Shown one piece after another: positions 25,656 through 38,101 of a stretch of DNA of 64,000 bases. The position numbers and the translations under genes are program-made. Where the stretch lies: assembly GCF_000002995.4 (NCBI RefSeq), contig NW_025062476.1, positions 11,468,501-11,532,500 on the forward strand, read 5' to 3'. How positions within the stretch are numbered: position 1 is the stretch's first letter; every line of letters begins with the position of its first letter. The notes below the pieces were generated by a model. The model had not been told where the DNA came from. It was given only the letters and a program-made list of their open reading frames with translations, and did not search any database. The DNA comes from Brugia malayi. Lineage: Eukaryota > Nematoda > Chromadorea > Rhabditida > Onchocercidae.

Positions 25656-28600
25656 CTTACTTTTCTCATCTTTGCATAATTTAATGTGTTCGTTTTGATG
25701 TAATTGTTAATATATAAACAAGCGTAAATGATCACTTTTTCTCAATTAATTACTTTCTTCCTCGTTTATACACTATATTCATTTAAATGTACTCTCATAT
25801 GATTTTAACTAGTTTTCATATCTTTTAGAGATTTCAGTATAATAGAAAAATGAGTTGTTTTGTTCGCGTAATGTTTAAAATTTCAATTTCACATCTGTTT
25901 ACTAATTTACTCATATGGTTTCATTCTTTTCTTTCGTCTTTTTTTTTTCCTTTTTTGTTTTTGTATAATATTTCTCTTTTCCGAATTGTTTGTTTGTCAT
26001 TTTGAATCCAGAGTGGTAAAAATGTCTCTTTATTTTTTGATGTATATTGAAATGAAAATTAAAATCGACTCCTTAAATTATGGCATTTTTTATCTCAATT
26101 AGTTTACGTTATCTGATACGGATAGTTTAGTGTCTTTATGTTTAGTACGTGGAAATTTTTAGAGTATCACCAGCGAATTTATTTTGTCCACAATTTTCGA
26201 GATCTATATGTAATTTGGATTTATATGTTTAGATTGTCAAGAAAATACATCTACTTCTTAGACTTATAGATGATGAAAATTTCACGCAAATTACACGCAA
26301 AGTGTAAATACAACTTTACTATAGAATTACGTTTAATTAAAAGTTGTGTTCGCTTTTTTTTTTAAGAAATTGCTGGCTTGAATGTATCACGGTTTATCAG
26401 TTTGATTAAATTAAGTTCTTCGAAATAGATTTCATGGAACTTTTTATACTTAATCTTCTTCCATAACTATCTTTTCGCTAATTATTTAAGACATTATTAA
26501 AATAAGTGGCTCACTCAGCTTCACTTCTCTTTTACTACTTTTCCTTGATGATCAACAAAATAACACTATAAAGTCATTATATTAGTACTTTAATTTCGTC
26601 TTATTTTCCACTTGTGCACTTTCAAATAATTAAAAATGACAAATTTGAAAGTTCAAGTACTGAGCATTGTTGCTCTTAACTAATTTAAACAATTGAAATT
26701 AAAATGGAGTTGTTCCCAACAAAAAAAAAAAAATCTTTGTAAATTTATATGCATTGAGTTATGATGATAAGAAGGAAGAAATGTGGAAGAAAAAAATGAA
26801 TAAATAAACCATGTTTTTACTGATTTTTATATAATCACTTTAATAGGTTTAACAAATCACACTTCCCATATATTTTAATTGAAATTTATGTGGTAATCAT
26901 TTTTATTTGAATAGGGTAACAGTTTACTAATTTCTATTATTCTCATCTACTTTCTTTTTTTTTTTTTTTTTCTTTTCATATCTTTAATTATTGGCATACT
27001 TTGCACTTGCTAAAATGAATTGATTCTATAACTTCTGATGGATAATAGCATACAAAGTTCATTTTTTTTATTCTAGGATAAACATCTGTTTCAGTTGGTA
27101 AAGAAAAGCTCGCTCAGTTGAACATTTAGAAATCTAGGAAAACTCAAACTTTCATTTCGATTATTTTTCTAAGTTTGATTTAATTTTTCTTTTCTTTTGA
27201 CAAGTCAAGAATATTGCCACAGGTGTAGCTAGATATTTTCAAGCATAATAATTTGGATATTTGATAGGAAAAGCTACGTATAGAAATGAAAACAAATCAC
27301 TGAACATTGTTTTCTGTATTTAGTGTGTTTCAAAGTAGTTTGAAGAAGACTGAAATTGACATGTGACATTAAATATATCTGAAATTTGTCACATCAAACT
27401 AAGAGAACTATGAGAAGAATAAGTTTGATTAAGATTATATCTGTAATGAGATGTAATTTTTGAAAATTCCCTTCTCTGTCTTCTATTTTCGCTTAAATAT
27501 ATGCGATCAGTGATTACGAAAACAAAGTTATAGTTGTTACTTTAATTTAGCTTTTGAATACTTGTAATGAATCTCCTGGGAAGATTTAGGATAACATATA
27601 TTCGCGTATCTGTTACCTCACATTTTTTTTTTTTGCTTTTTCTTTTGAATTGTTAAAAGATTGATTTTAGACTTCAAAATTTATAATCTTTTAATATTTT
27701 TCCTTCCTTTCTTTCATAAAAATAAAACGAAAAAAATTAGTGAAATGCTTTTATAAGCTAGCAACTATAGCGATGAAAATAAAATTTACTTTCATTTGGT
27801 GTATTTTAACAGAATTTGATTGCTTGTCTCAGATTTTCAAACAGTTATTGCTGAAGATTCTAAAATGACCAAAGTTTGAGTTGCTTTATTTTGGTTTTTA
27901 TTTAGGGGATTAATTTATAATTGACTTTTGACAAATCGTAAAAATCCTTTCTGATCAATCTTTAACCTTCTGTCTAATATTTATCTTAATATTATGATGT
28001 TAACATTTTGATGCACATTTCACACTTTGTTAGTGCTTTGAGAAGAAATACTAATAAAAATTTTTTTCTCATTTCATACAACAAATATTTTCTTGCACAT
28101 TATTTTTAAAATTTTCTTCATCAATTATCTCTGATTTCAGCATTATCCTTATCATATCTTTCTATTCTTATCACCCATACGCTACTGTTAGAAAAGTTCT
28201 CTTGTTAAGATAAATGAAGCGGATAAACAGGTAATGCAACGAACAGGTTAAAACGATATTTGATTCAATTATTATGATTTAATATAATTAATTACTAGAA
28301 ATATTATAGATTCTTTGAAATATGGTGAATATAAACAATCCCCAGATCTACATGTTGTTCGTGTAACTCAAAAGGAAATTCTTATCGATGCTGTCACTTT
28401 TCATGAACGTTCCCTGCAAATTGATTTTCATTGCCTGTAAGTACATTTGTCAAAATAAATTTGTTTTTAAAATATTTTAGTAATATATGATCTTTTTTTC
28501 TTTTTTTTTTTTTTAAATATAATAGAAGATAATGAGCTGTTTTACTTTTTTTTTTTTCGTTTTTTTCGTTTTTTTTTTTTTTTTTTTTAGGAATAGGATT

Positions 28601-31600
28601 AGATATAAACTTTTTTTTTTTGTAATTTTTATGAGCATTAATGGGAAAATTGTGCTTTGTAATGCTTAATAGATATGGTAGATAAAAATCAATGAAACAG
28701 TTAAGTAGATGAATGGTGACAATTTAATTATATTTGAAAAGTGAGCAAAAGTTTATTAATAAATAAGACATGCGAAATTTATTGCTATTAATAAGAAAGA
28801 AAGAGAAAAGTGAATTTATTATTACTAATGAATGGAAAATTCAATTTCATAATCATAGAGTTTTAATAGAATACTTGAAAATATTATTTAAAGATAAGAG
28901 AAAGGTGGAAGAATTGATAAATGATATTCGTATAATTTATTCAGTTATTTTATCTTCTTATTGAATAGTTTTTTTTTTTTTTTTATTCTAGGTTGGATTC
29001 AGATCCTATTTTATTAAAATATGAAGTGGATAAATCAGTGCAACTCATTTGGCATGCAGAGCTTGCACATGACATAATACCAGAAGAGTGCCAGATGCGT
29101 TCTGATGATCGAGAATATGTGCTAAAAAAACGAGATCCAAATCAGTGGACTTCAGGCTTGCTGCAATGTAATTCATCTAGTGCCTTATCGGCTTTACGTT
29201 CCTCATCTACTACTACATCCCCTCATACATCGTTAGTTTTCCTCCAAGTTAATTTCTTTTGTTCTTTTTTTTAACAGGTAGATTTGTCATGTTATTGATG
29301 TTAAATAAATTTTTATAGTTCAGAATATAATTTTTTACAATTTATTAAAACTCTGTATAATTTGCTAGATTTGAAAATTTTCAATTTCTTTCTTTGATAG
29401 TTTTAAATTTTTTAGACGGCCAAGCATTTCATATCGTTATATTGGTTCCACAGCTGATCGATCAGGTTTACCTCCCACAGGACAATCTTCAAATTGGATT
29501 TCTTCGCATGGTTCTAAATATCAGCGTACCTCTTATTATCCTACTAGTCGAATTGCATATTCAGCGCAAAATTTCAATTTTAATACATATGGAAATTATC
29601 CATCAACAACGCTACGATCACAGTCAACAAGTTCAGTTTTGCGAAGGTTGTGGTTTTTTTTTTTTTTTTTTGTTTATTTCTATCGACTTTTCTATGTTTT
29701 TCATAAGTAATATTATATTTACAAGTTGAGGAAAAGAAAGATTTTTTTTTTTAAACATATTCATTATAAATTAATTAAATATATACTAGCTAAAATAATT
29801 TTGCTTAATGCATTTATGTTGCTTCTAAATGAAATCGAATTCGTAATATTAATTCGGGTTGCAATCGTTATATTTGTATTATATATGTATTCTTAAATTG
29901 AGCAGTATAGAGTGATTACCTGTTTTTTTTTTCAGATCTTCCTCATCGTCGTTATTTTCGTCAGCTTCTTCAGCTTCTTCAAATATTGCTCAAAACTCAC
30001 TAAATGATTCGCAACATTCAACAGGTAGTGCATTGAAACAAACTATCCCTCCTTCATCATCTCCAACAAGTCGTCCAACAGCAAAGGTTTATGTTTTTGT
30101 ATGAAAAATAAAATTGTATATAATTGTTAAATTAAAAAGTTTAAAATGCATTGTAATTATATGAAAATAGTCAAGCGGTGTTTCAACATTCTGTAACTAA
30201 TAAATGAAAATACACCCAAAAGTTATTCGTTTTTAAATCCACAAATTAAAATTTTTCTGGTATTCTTATGGAAAATTGTTCTAAAAAATCAACCTCAAAC
30301 CATAACCTACAGGTATTACCATATGATGAGCAAGGGACAGTAGTCGATTGTGGTTTTACTGGTCTGAGGAATATTGGAAATACATGTTTCATGAATTCTA
30401 CTTTGCAAATGCTTGTTAACTGCAAGGAACTTCAAGTTTACTTTAGCGGTAAATAAATGTTATACTGATTTGAATATTTATTAATTCTATTATTATTTTC
30501 CTGCTTCCTTACATTTGTAATTACTGGTTCTTTCTTCTGAACAGTTCTTTTTTTGTGATTGCATATGTTATTTTTGACTTTTTTATAGAATATATTATTA
30601 TATGTAATTTACTACTATGTACTTTGCTTTTCACTTGATATTTAAAATTTGAGATATTTATTATCGATCAAACGACCAAACGGCTATTTAATTGGTAGAA
30701 TAAATAATGAGGAATTTCAGTTAATGTATTTTTAAAAATCTAGTTTTAAAATTTGAGATTGTAATCTGATGATATCTATTATCGAATATAGATAATTATT
30801 ATTCTAAAAATCTTTCATAATGTTTAGGTGGTTACTACAAGAGAGATATCAATATAATGAATCCACTTGGTTTTGGTGGACGTTTGGCAGAAGTTTTTGC
30901 AGAATTTATGAAGCAGATGTGGAATGGTATGAATCGTGCTTATGAACCAACAAAAATAAAGGTATGTAATTATCTGACATTATTATTAATGATTACTAGA
31001 AAATTAAAGCCAAATCATTCATATCCCTCTAATCATGTAATCATATAGATTTGAAATTAGAATACATTAATTAAATTCTAAGTAGTTTATCACAATTCAT
31101 AATTTGTATAGTTATTGATAACGAAAAATTATGTATAACTTGTTTTACAGGAACTAGTGGCTGAAAAGGCTACACAGTTTGCAAATTTTGCCCAACATGA
31201 TGCCCATGAATTTTTGAGTTTCGTATTGGATGGATTGCACGAAGATCTTAATCGAGTTCGAGTAAAGCCTACAACAAATACGATTGAAGCTGAAGGACGA
31301 CCAGATATTGAGGTATAAATTATTTCAAAGTTTAAAATGTTGATTTATATCTGATAAATTTGCGTTATAATTATTCGTTAAGGTTTCACGTGAAGCATGG
31401 CATAACCACTTGTTGCGTAATGACTCCATTTTTGTGGATCTCTTTCATGGCCAATTGAAATCCAGACTTCAGTGTCCGAAATGTAATCAGGTGAAATTAC
31501 CTGGAACCAGTACAGAATCATTTTATAACAAATTGTCCTGAGTTCAACTAAAGTTTTTGTAAATACAGATGTTGATAATTTAAACTTATCATTTACATTT

Positions 31601-34600
31601 TGAGGTTTATTTTCATGCGGTTTATTTCCAAATATCTGGTTTTATTTCTTCCTCCTTGTTGTTTAGTACTTTAACTTAGCTTTTAGATATCAATTACTTT
31701 CGATCCGTTTGCTTATCTTGCTGTACCATTTCCAAAAGAGAAACGTTCTTCTACGGTGTATTTTTGGCCTCTTGATCCATGTCTCAAGCCAGTTCGTGTA
31801 TGTTTTTCGTTTTTTTTCAACAAAATTATATGGAACAAAAATTTTCAATCATTTTCATATTTGTTTCGTAATTCCAAGTTGCACAAACTCTAAAAATTTA
31901 TTGACCATTAAGAATTTTCTGTGAATTACATTTATTATTGCAATTCTGTTTGCAGATTATAGTGCGATATAATGCAGATGGGAAAATTTCAGAGGTACTA
32001 GATGCATTATCGCGATTGGTTAATGTAAATCCAAAATCTGTAAGTTTTAACAAAAAACAAATTAACAATGTAGTAAGTGATATAACATATGCTGTTGACG
32101 GTCTGTCTCTTTGTAGAGGCTTAATTAAAATTTGTATAAACGATAGAAAATTTTTAGATGCGCATAATTGAAGTAAATAACCATCGTATTGTTCGCGTAT
32201 ATAATCCGGATGACAGCGTTAACAACATACTTACCACGGATATTATTTATGTGTAAGATTTTTTTTTTTTTGGTCTAACATTTGTATCTACAAGTTATTC
32301 TAAGTGAAATGTAATCAGTAATTTGAATTCTTTTGATTTAATAAATTTGTTGATAGATAATGAAATTCCCACAGTATTACTTTTATTACTTGGAGAATTG
32401 GATGTTGACATTAAAAAGATATCATTTAAAAAAGTGTAATTCTTATGAATAAGTCAGTTCACAAAATATTGTTTGACGATGTATCTGATTACGATGTGTC
32501 GAATTTAGAAAATTGAGATTTTTTACAATTACCTAAGATTTTTGTTTCAAAAAATTCCAGATTATTTGATTGAAATTTATTTCACTCATTATATTGAGAC
32601 AAATTATAATCACCTTAAATTTTATTTCAGTTTTCAAGTACATGATCCTTATGATTGCAATGATGATATTGTTGAATTTGCTGTTGTTCAGCGTCTTCTT
32701 TATCGTAAGGGTATCGGTCGTGCTTGTGCTTTCTGTCATGCAACAGATGTAAAACTAAAAACGTGCGAGCGGTGTTACGATGCTTTCTATTGCAATCGGT
32801 TTGTTTTTACTTAATTTTGTGAGAGTTATTTTTTATTCATTCATTATTTCGATGTCCTTTTCAAAAAGATTTATTTTTACATTTCATATAAACATTATAT
32901 GAAAATACTTATAATTAATTTAAGTTTCATATTACATACGTGAATATAAAAAATATAATTTTAATACTTATAAAGAAATATTTTTAGTAGTAAAACTTTG
33001 TTTGTTTTACTGTTAAGTGATCCGAAGAAATTTTTTTTTAGCGAATGTCAAGTGAAGAATTGGCCAGATCATAAAATCGGCTGTAGATCACGTACTCAAG
33101 CGGAAGCTGTTGGGCAACCGTTCATCATTTCGTTACCTAAAAAACGAGCTACTTATTCGAATATTATGAGGAATTTGGAAAGTCGTTGCAAGTTAGTTCT
33201 TTCTTCTATCTTTCCATTCATATGAGGAATTGTTTATCAGTGAAATTTAATAAACATTGATTTAGTTGAAATAAAATATAAAAGGTTTATGGCATATTTT
33301 GTTGTCTTTATTCTTACAGAGATAGATTTTTTTTTATACTTATGGTAATCATACTTATGAAAGCACTTTTTTTTTACCTGTAACGATAAATACACAGTAT
33401 TCAGTGAAGATAGCGTTATAAATCTGATAAAACTCATATAATTAATGAATAATTATTATGGTGAATTTTACGGCGTTCTTTTTCTTCTTTACTTAGGAAT
33501 CTTTTTTTCCAAATAAATTTGCTCGTTATATAATTTTTTTTAGACATTCGGTTAATGTATTTCAACCACCAGTTGAAAACAATAACGATGCAGTGGTTGA
33601 TCCATTAGAATCTTCTCGTGAATCATATGTGGGTTCAAGCTCATGCTTTTCAGCATCTGCTATTAATGGGAATATTGATGATTTACCGGTATGATTGCAT
33701 ATTTTAGTGTTACTATGCTACTAAAAATGAAACTTTTCCCAAAAATTTTATGGATAAAAATGAATGAGCAGGTCAAATTGATAGTATGGCTGTAAGTATG
33801 AAGTTTAAGAAATACTAAAAAATTTTTTTCATTCATTTCAAATGAAGGTAGTTCCTGTTGCGGCGAAAAGACAGATGGTTCTTGGTGAGCCACGAAATAA
33901 ATCACGAACGGAATCAAAATTATTCTTAGTACGTAAACTGCAACAATCGGATGCTGTATTTGGTGATACATTGGTTGATTCACGCTCTGATAGTAAGAAT
34001 TGATGTTTTTTTTTTTTTTTTTTTATTTCTAGCAGGTGAAGGTTTCTTAGATGAAAGCCAGTTTTATAATTTGCTGTCTTGGATTTGCAAAAAATTTAGT
34101 CACAGTTTCATTTTTTTAATATTTTTATATTAACTATCGTATAAGTGAAAGCTATTACTGGTTTGTTAAAAAGTGATATAAATTTTTTGATTTTATACAT
34201 CACTTTAGTTTTGATTTAGTATTACATTAATTAAAGTTAACGCAATCAAATTGTTATCAAAGCATGACATGTTTTTTTTTTTTTCGATTGTATAAATAAA
34301 TTTGAAATGGATGAAGTTGGATTTTATATAAAATGTTGTTTGATTACATATTTATGCAGAATGTTTTCAAAAACGGAACTTTATATCTAATTTTTAGCAG
34401 CTTTGGATTTGCCAAATGGAACTTTTCTTTCAATTAATTGGTGGAATTTGAAATGTGGTAAAGAATATTTAACAGTTGAAACAAAAAGAGATGTGGTAAG
34501 TTATTAAATATATTAATATCATATCGTTGTTTTATTTGTTTTCATCTTTTCAGTTAAATTTCAGTAGCTTTAAAGAATTCTAAATAAAAGATTCATACAA

Positions 34601-35941
34601 AAATTAAATTGTCTTGCTACAGGATGTCGATATCGAAAAAACCGCTTACTATCAGAAAATGTCATCATCAATGGCAAGTTCCAGTAGCATTGCTTCAAAT
34701 CCATCGTTGTATGATATGTTAGCAATGTTTTCGGAAACGGAACGTCTTAAACCGGAAGAATCCTGGTGTGTTTTATATATTTTTAATTTCATTAGAATTC
34801 GGAACTTTCAAAATGAGCAATAATTGAAATTACTATGAAAATTATCATTTTCACTAAATGTAATGTTAAAATAATGACTTATTAATAACGGATGAGCTTC
34901 GTGGAAGAAACTTTTAGTACCATTTGCTTATTTGTTTTATTTAAAGTGATAAAATAATAGATAGTGAAATTATTATGCTTATAAAATGTAAGCTACATTT
35001 TAATGCTTTCTTTTTCCAACTTCAGGTACTGCAGTAAATGTAAAGAACATGTAGAAGCAACTAAACAGCTTGTTTTGTATCGCTTACCTCCTATTTTGAT
35101 CATTCAGTTGAAACGTTTCATTTATACAACATCGCTGATGACAGTACATCGTCGTTCCAAGGATGATCGTCCTGTTCGATATCCACTTGATAATCTTGAT
35201 TTGGCTCAGTTTTTATCCGACACTGCTCCATCAGGACAGGTTATATATTTAAATTAGAATTCTCAATAACATGTTACGTAATATCAATGCGCTACATTGA
35301 TTTTTCTTTCTAATTTCATTTTAATTTCATGTGATCATCTTGTCCAATATCTTGCCATAATCTGGACTTGGCTCAATTTTTGTTTAATATTGCTTCATCA
35401 GGACAATTTATATATACATATTTGAAAGATTTCTGAGTTCTGATTTCTTTAAAAGAATATTATAGTGTATGAATAAGCTTTATTCGATGTACTGTTAATA
35501 AAAAAGTATGTAATTCACTTTTTTTTTCCTCTTTCCAGGAAACGAAATATGATTTGACAGGTGTAGTATGTCATTCTGGGAGTAGCTATTTTGGACATTA
35601 CATATCGTTAGGTAGACTGCTAAGTATTGATGGGAAAACGATTGAAATTGGTAACTTTTTCATTTTAATTTCTAATATATACACATATAATAAAAAACAA
35701 TTCGTATTAATTTAATCAAATACAAATCTTGTTTTTCATTTTGAATATTAAATTTTTGATGTATTTTTACATATTTTGAATGAGTATATTACATTTTATA
35801 GATTGGCGTAATTTTGACGATTCGATTGTTACACGTGCCCAACTTTCACGTGTTCAAAACGATGATGCTTACTTGCTATTCTATAAGCAGCGTGGAAGAG
35901 CAACACAGGATTTGCTAAAGAAACATTATGGTATTGGATAA
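23778..35941 (+). CDS. USP19: USP19-type ubiquitin carboxyl-terminal hydrolase
   Basis: Cysteine protease that removes ubiquitin from substrates. Exons: 23778-23916, 28310-28436, 28992-29231, 29416-29646, 29936-30086, 30313-30448, 30828-30961, 31151-31312, 31383-31490, 31687-31797, 31956-32039, 32158-32252, 32631-32798, 33042-33191, 33544-33688, 33848-33992, 34398-34495, 34623-34765, 35026-35239, 35539-35650, 35802-35941; about 1010 aa, every join in phase. Residues 47-130 form a CS (p23-like) domain with ERSLQIDFHCL and AELAHDIIPEECQ. A Ser-rich linker follows (about 130-295). The USP core has the Cys box GNTCFMNST (Cys about 321), AQHDAHEFL, the His box SYFGHYIS (His about 947) and the closing AYLLFYKQR. 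A MYND zinc finger (about 605-643, CAFC to HKIGC) is inserted in the core, the hallmark of USP19. One CS domain is seen where vertebrate USP19 has two. There is no C-terminal membrane anchor. Intron 1 is 4.4 kb. AATAAA near 36269 is the likely poly(A) signal. Confidence 0.93.
23917..28309 (+). other. large first intron of USP19 gene
   Basis: A 4.4 kb stretch without recognisable coding sequence. It carries a GA tract (about 25430-25485), a run of 34 T (25622-25655) and other T runs near 26950. The codon joined across it (G|AT) keeps the frame of the 46-residue acidic first exon with the CS-domain exon. The donor GTTTGA is not a strong one, so an unseen alternative first exon is possible. Confidence 0.5.
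34033..34099 (+). other. candidate alternative exon of USP19
   Basis: This segment of the intron between exons 16 and 17 follows an acceptor, TTTCTAG|CAG. It is open in the phase left by exon 16, encoding GEGFLDESQFYNLLSWICKK. A weak donor (A|GTCACA) would return phase 1 and so keep frame with exon 17. Without that donor the frame runs on to a TAA at about 34132, giving a shortened protein lacking the His box. The main splice form skips it. Confidence 0.3.
35342..35416 (+). pseudogene. decayed copy of USP19 exon 19 end
   Basis: This intronic stretch repeats the last part of exon 19 and its splice junction (35190-35247). Both read ATAATCT-GA-TTGGCTCA, later CATCAGGACA, then TTATATA. The intronic copy has several substitutions and its donor GT has become TT, so it cannot act as an exon end. 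It is a relic of a local partial exon duplication about 150 bases downstream of its source. Confidence 0.8.
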
Positions 35942-36388
35942 TTCCAAATTTAACAATCATCTTTTTCTGTATCCTTTCTGAAGTGTCATTGTCCTCATGG
36001 TCGAAATCTTATATAGCTTCTGACTTCTTTTTTTTTTTTCTCCTCCCCAAAAAATGCATTTTTTTTTTTTTTTTTGATATAGTCGATTGGTGGTGATATT
36101 GGCGGTGATAATTGATGTTTTTCTATTTCTATATATTCAGCCAAAATGGTTGCATTTTTTTTTTTTCCTTTTCTTTCCCTTTCCTCTACATTTCTTCTCT
36201 TTTATTATGTTCGTTTGTTACTATTTATCGTTTTTCTTCGTCTCTGTTTTACGAGTTATATCTTGTGAATAAAAATAAATTTGGCAAAAAATGAAAAAAT
36301 TATTTCTGGTAAACCAATTTAAATGGACAAGTTAATTAATTTATCAGCTCAAAATTCTCTTTCGTTTATTCATCCTACTTTTGCTGCC

Positions 36389-36422
<34 letters not shown>

Positions 36423-37108
36423 TTTTTAAAAGGTTAAAACTTTTTATTTCAATGGATTATTAAGATGCATTGTTTGTGTTTTACTTGATTAACATTCACT
36501 ACTCACTGCACGATTCAAGATTCATCTATAATGCCTGAATATACTTTTGCTTTATAAAGATTTTTGAAAGAATTCGAATTATTAAGTCTTTTTTTTTTCT
36601 TACATTTCAATATGCTATGACAGAATAATTACAGTTTTTATTTTATTTTTTTTTCTTTTTAATCTAAAACTAAGCAATACAGAGAAAGAAAAATAAACGT
36701 AAAATAAATCATCTAGATAATCGAGGTTTATTATTCACGGAGATTTGAGTAGTAGCGAAAATTATTGACATAACTTAATTATGAATATGTGTGAATATGG
36801 GGGAAAGAGAGTAGACAGAGAACAATTATTTAGCTAACTTTGCCCATATGTACAGGTAAGATAATAAGTAATGATTTTACTACAAATTTCATTATAATAG
36901 TAAAGTAGTGCACTAATTGAAAATGGTAAGGTTCTTACTGATAAAAGTTATCGTTAGTAGCTTCTATCTAAAATGCTCAAAACCATTCATTTGTTTAATT
37001 TAGGCTTAACATAAACAGAGCAATATGTAATGACAGAGTAAAAAAAAAGTTAATAAAAACAGATTACATATGAGTAAATGTCTCATAAACATTTGAATGC
37101 TTTTAGGA

Positions 37109-37149
<41 letters not shown>

Positions 37150-38101
37150 CAGAGTGCAAAAATTTAAGTTAAAAGCTGTATTGCTAATGTTTTCAATAAA
37201 AATAATGTAAAAGTTGCATCTTAAGATATTTCTGTAACGTTCTTTCTCTTACCAATATAGCTTTGGGAATTTCAAACGTAAAAAAAGAAAATATTCTAAA
37301 AACAAAATTACAGCACCAATTCATCAAATGTCAACGAACCAAAAAGTGCTATTGAAGGCTTTAAAAAAAAAAGTAAAAAATTGACGAATGACGTATTCAC
37401 TTCAGAAATAAATGATGAGTAGTTCAGTGAAAAGGAGGTAAAGTTCCTCACTTAACATAGAATTTCTTAAGATTTGAACGAAAGAAATGACAAAAAAAAA
37501 AAAAAAAAAACTTTGCTCGATGAAAGAAAAATAAGATGAATTAGGCAAATATAAATTAACAAAAACGAAAAAAAAAATACAATTAAAAAAATTTACTCCA
37601 TGAATCAATGGAACTTGTAGTGCGTCCACATTATATTTGATAGAAATAAAAAACCTTTTGAAAATAATCATTTATGTGAGTGATAGAATAGCTTGTGGAA
37701 AAAACCCCAATTCAAAATTCCAAAGTAACTGTTTAGAAATTCTAAATAAAGTAGTGAGATTTTTTTAAAAAGTTATTTTAAACAAAAACTTAAATTTATG
37801 CAAAAAAGTACATACAAAAGTCCACATTCAATACACTTTGCAAAATCAACCATTTATAACTTTTGTCCTTTTTTTAAATAAAAAGAAAAACAAAACTACA
37901 CCTATCGATCTTATTCCAAATTGATTTTGCTACATACACTATAATCATAAAAAGTTGTTTTGATTTTTAAAGAATGGTGATGATATCAGTTTTGTATGAA
38001 ATTCTGATAAACCAAACCAGAGAATTGGAGGTAATATATGAGTGGAAATGAATTTTGTACAAAAAGAATTTCTTAAAGTGTTTTGGAGTTAGTATCATGT
38101 T
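35942..38101. other. intergenic, USP19/ASCC1 convergent 3' ends
   Basis: About 2.2 kb holding the 3' UTR of the deubiquitinase gene (AATAAA near 36269), a run of about 35 A at 36388-36418 and a TA microsatellite at about 37112-37147. The remaining open frames are homopolymer-driven. No gene was recognised. Confidence 0.6.
37112..37147. repeat. TA microsatellite
   Basis: Uninterrupted (TA)n of about 36 bases in intergenic DNA. Confidence 0.9.

Noticed and set aside
32041..32157. Read-through extension of USP19 exon 11 as coding
   Set aside because: The frame stops at 32171. Splicing from GTAAGT after 32039 to the acceptor before 32158 keeps frame and gives the conserved USP text, so this is an intron.
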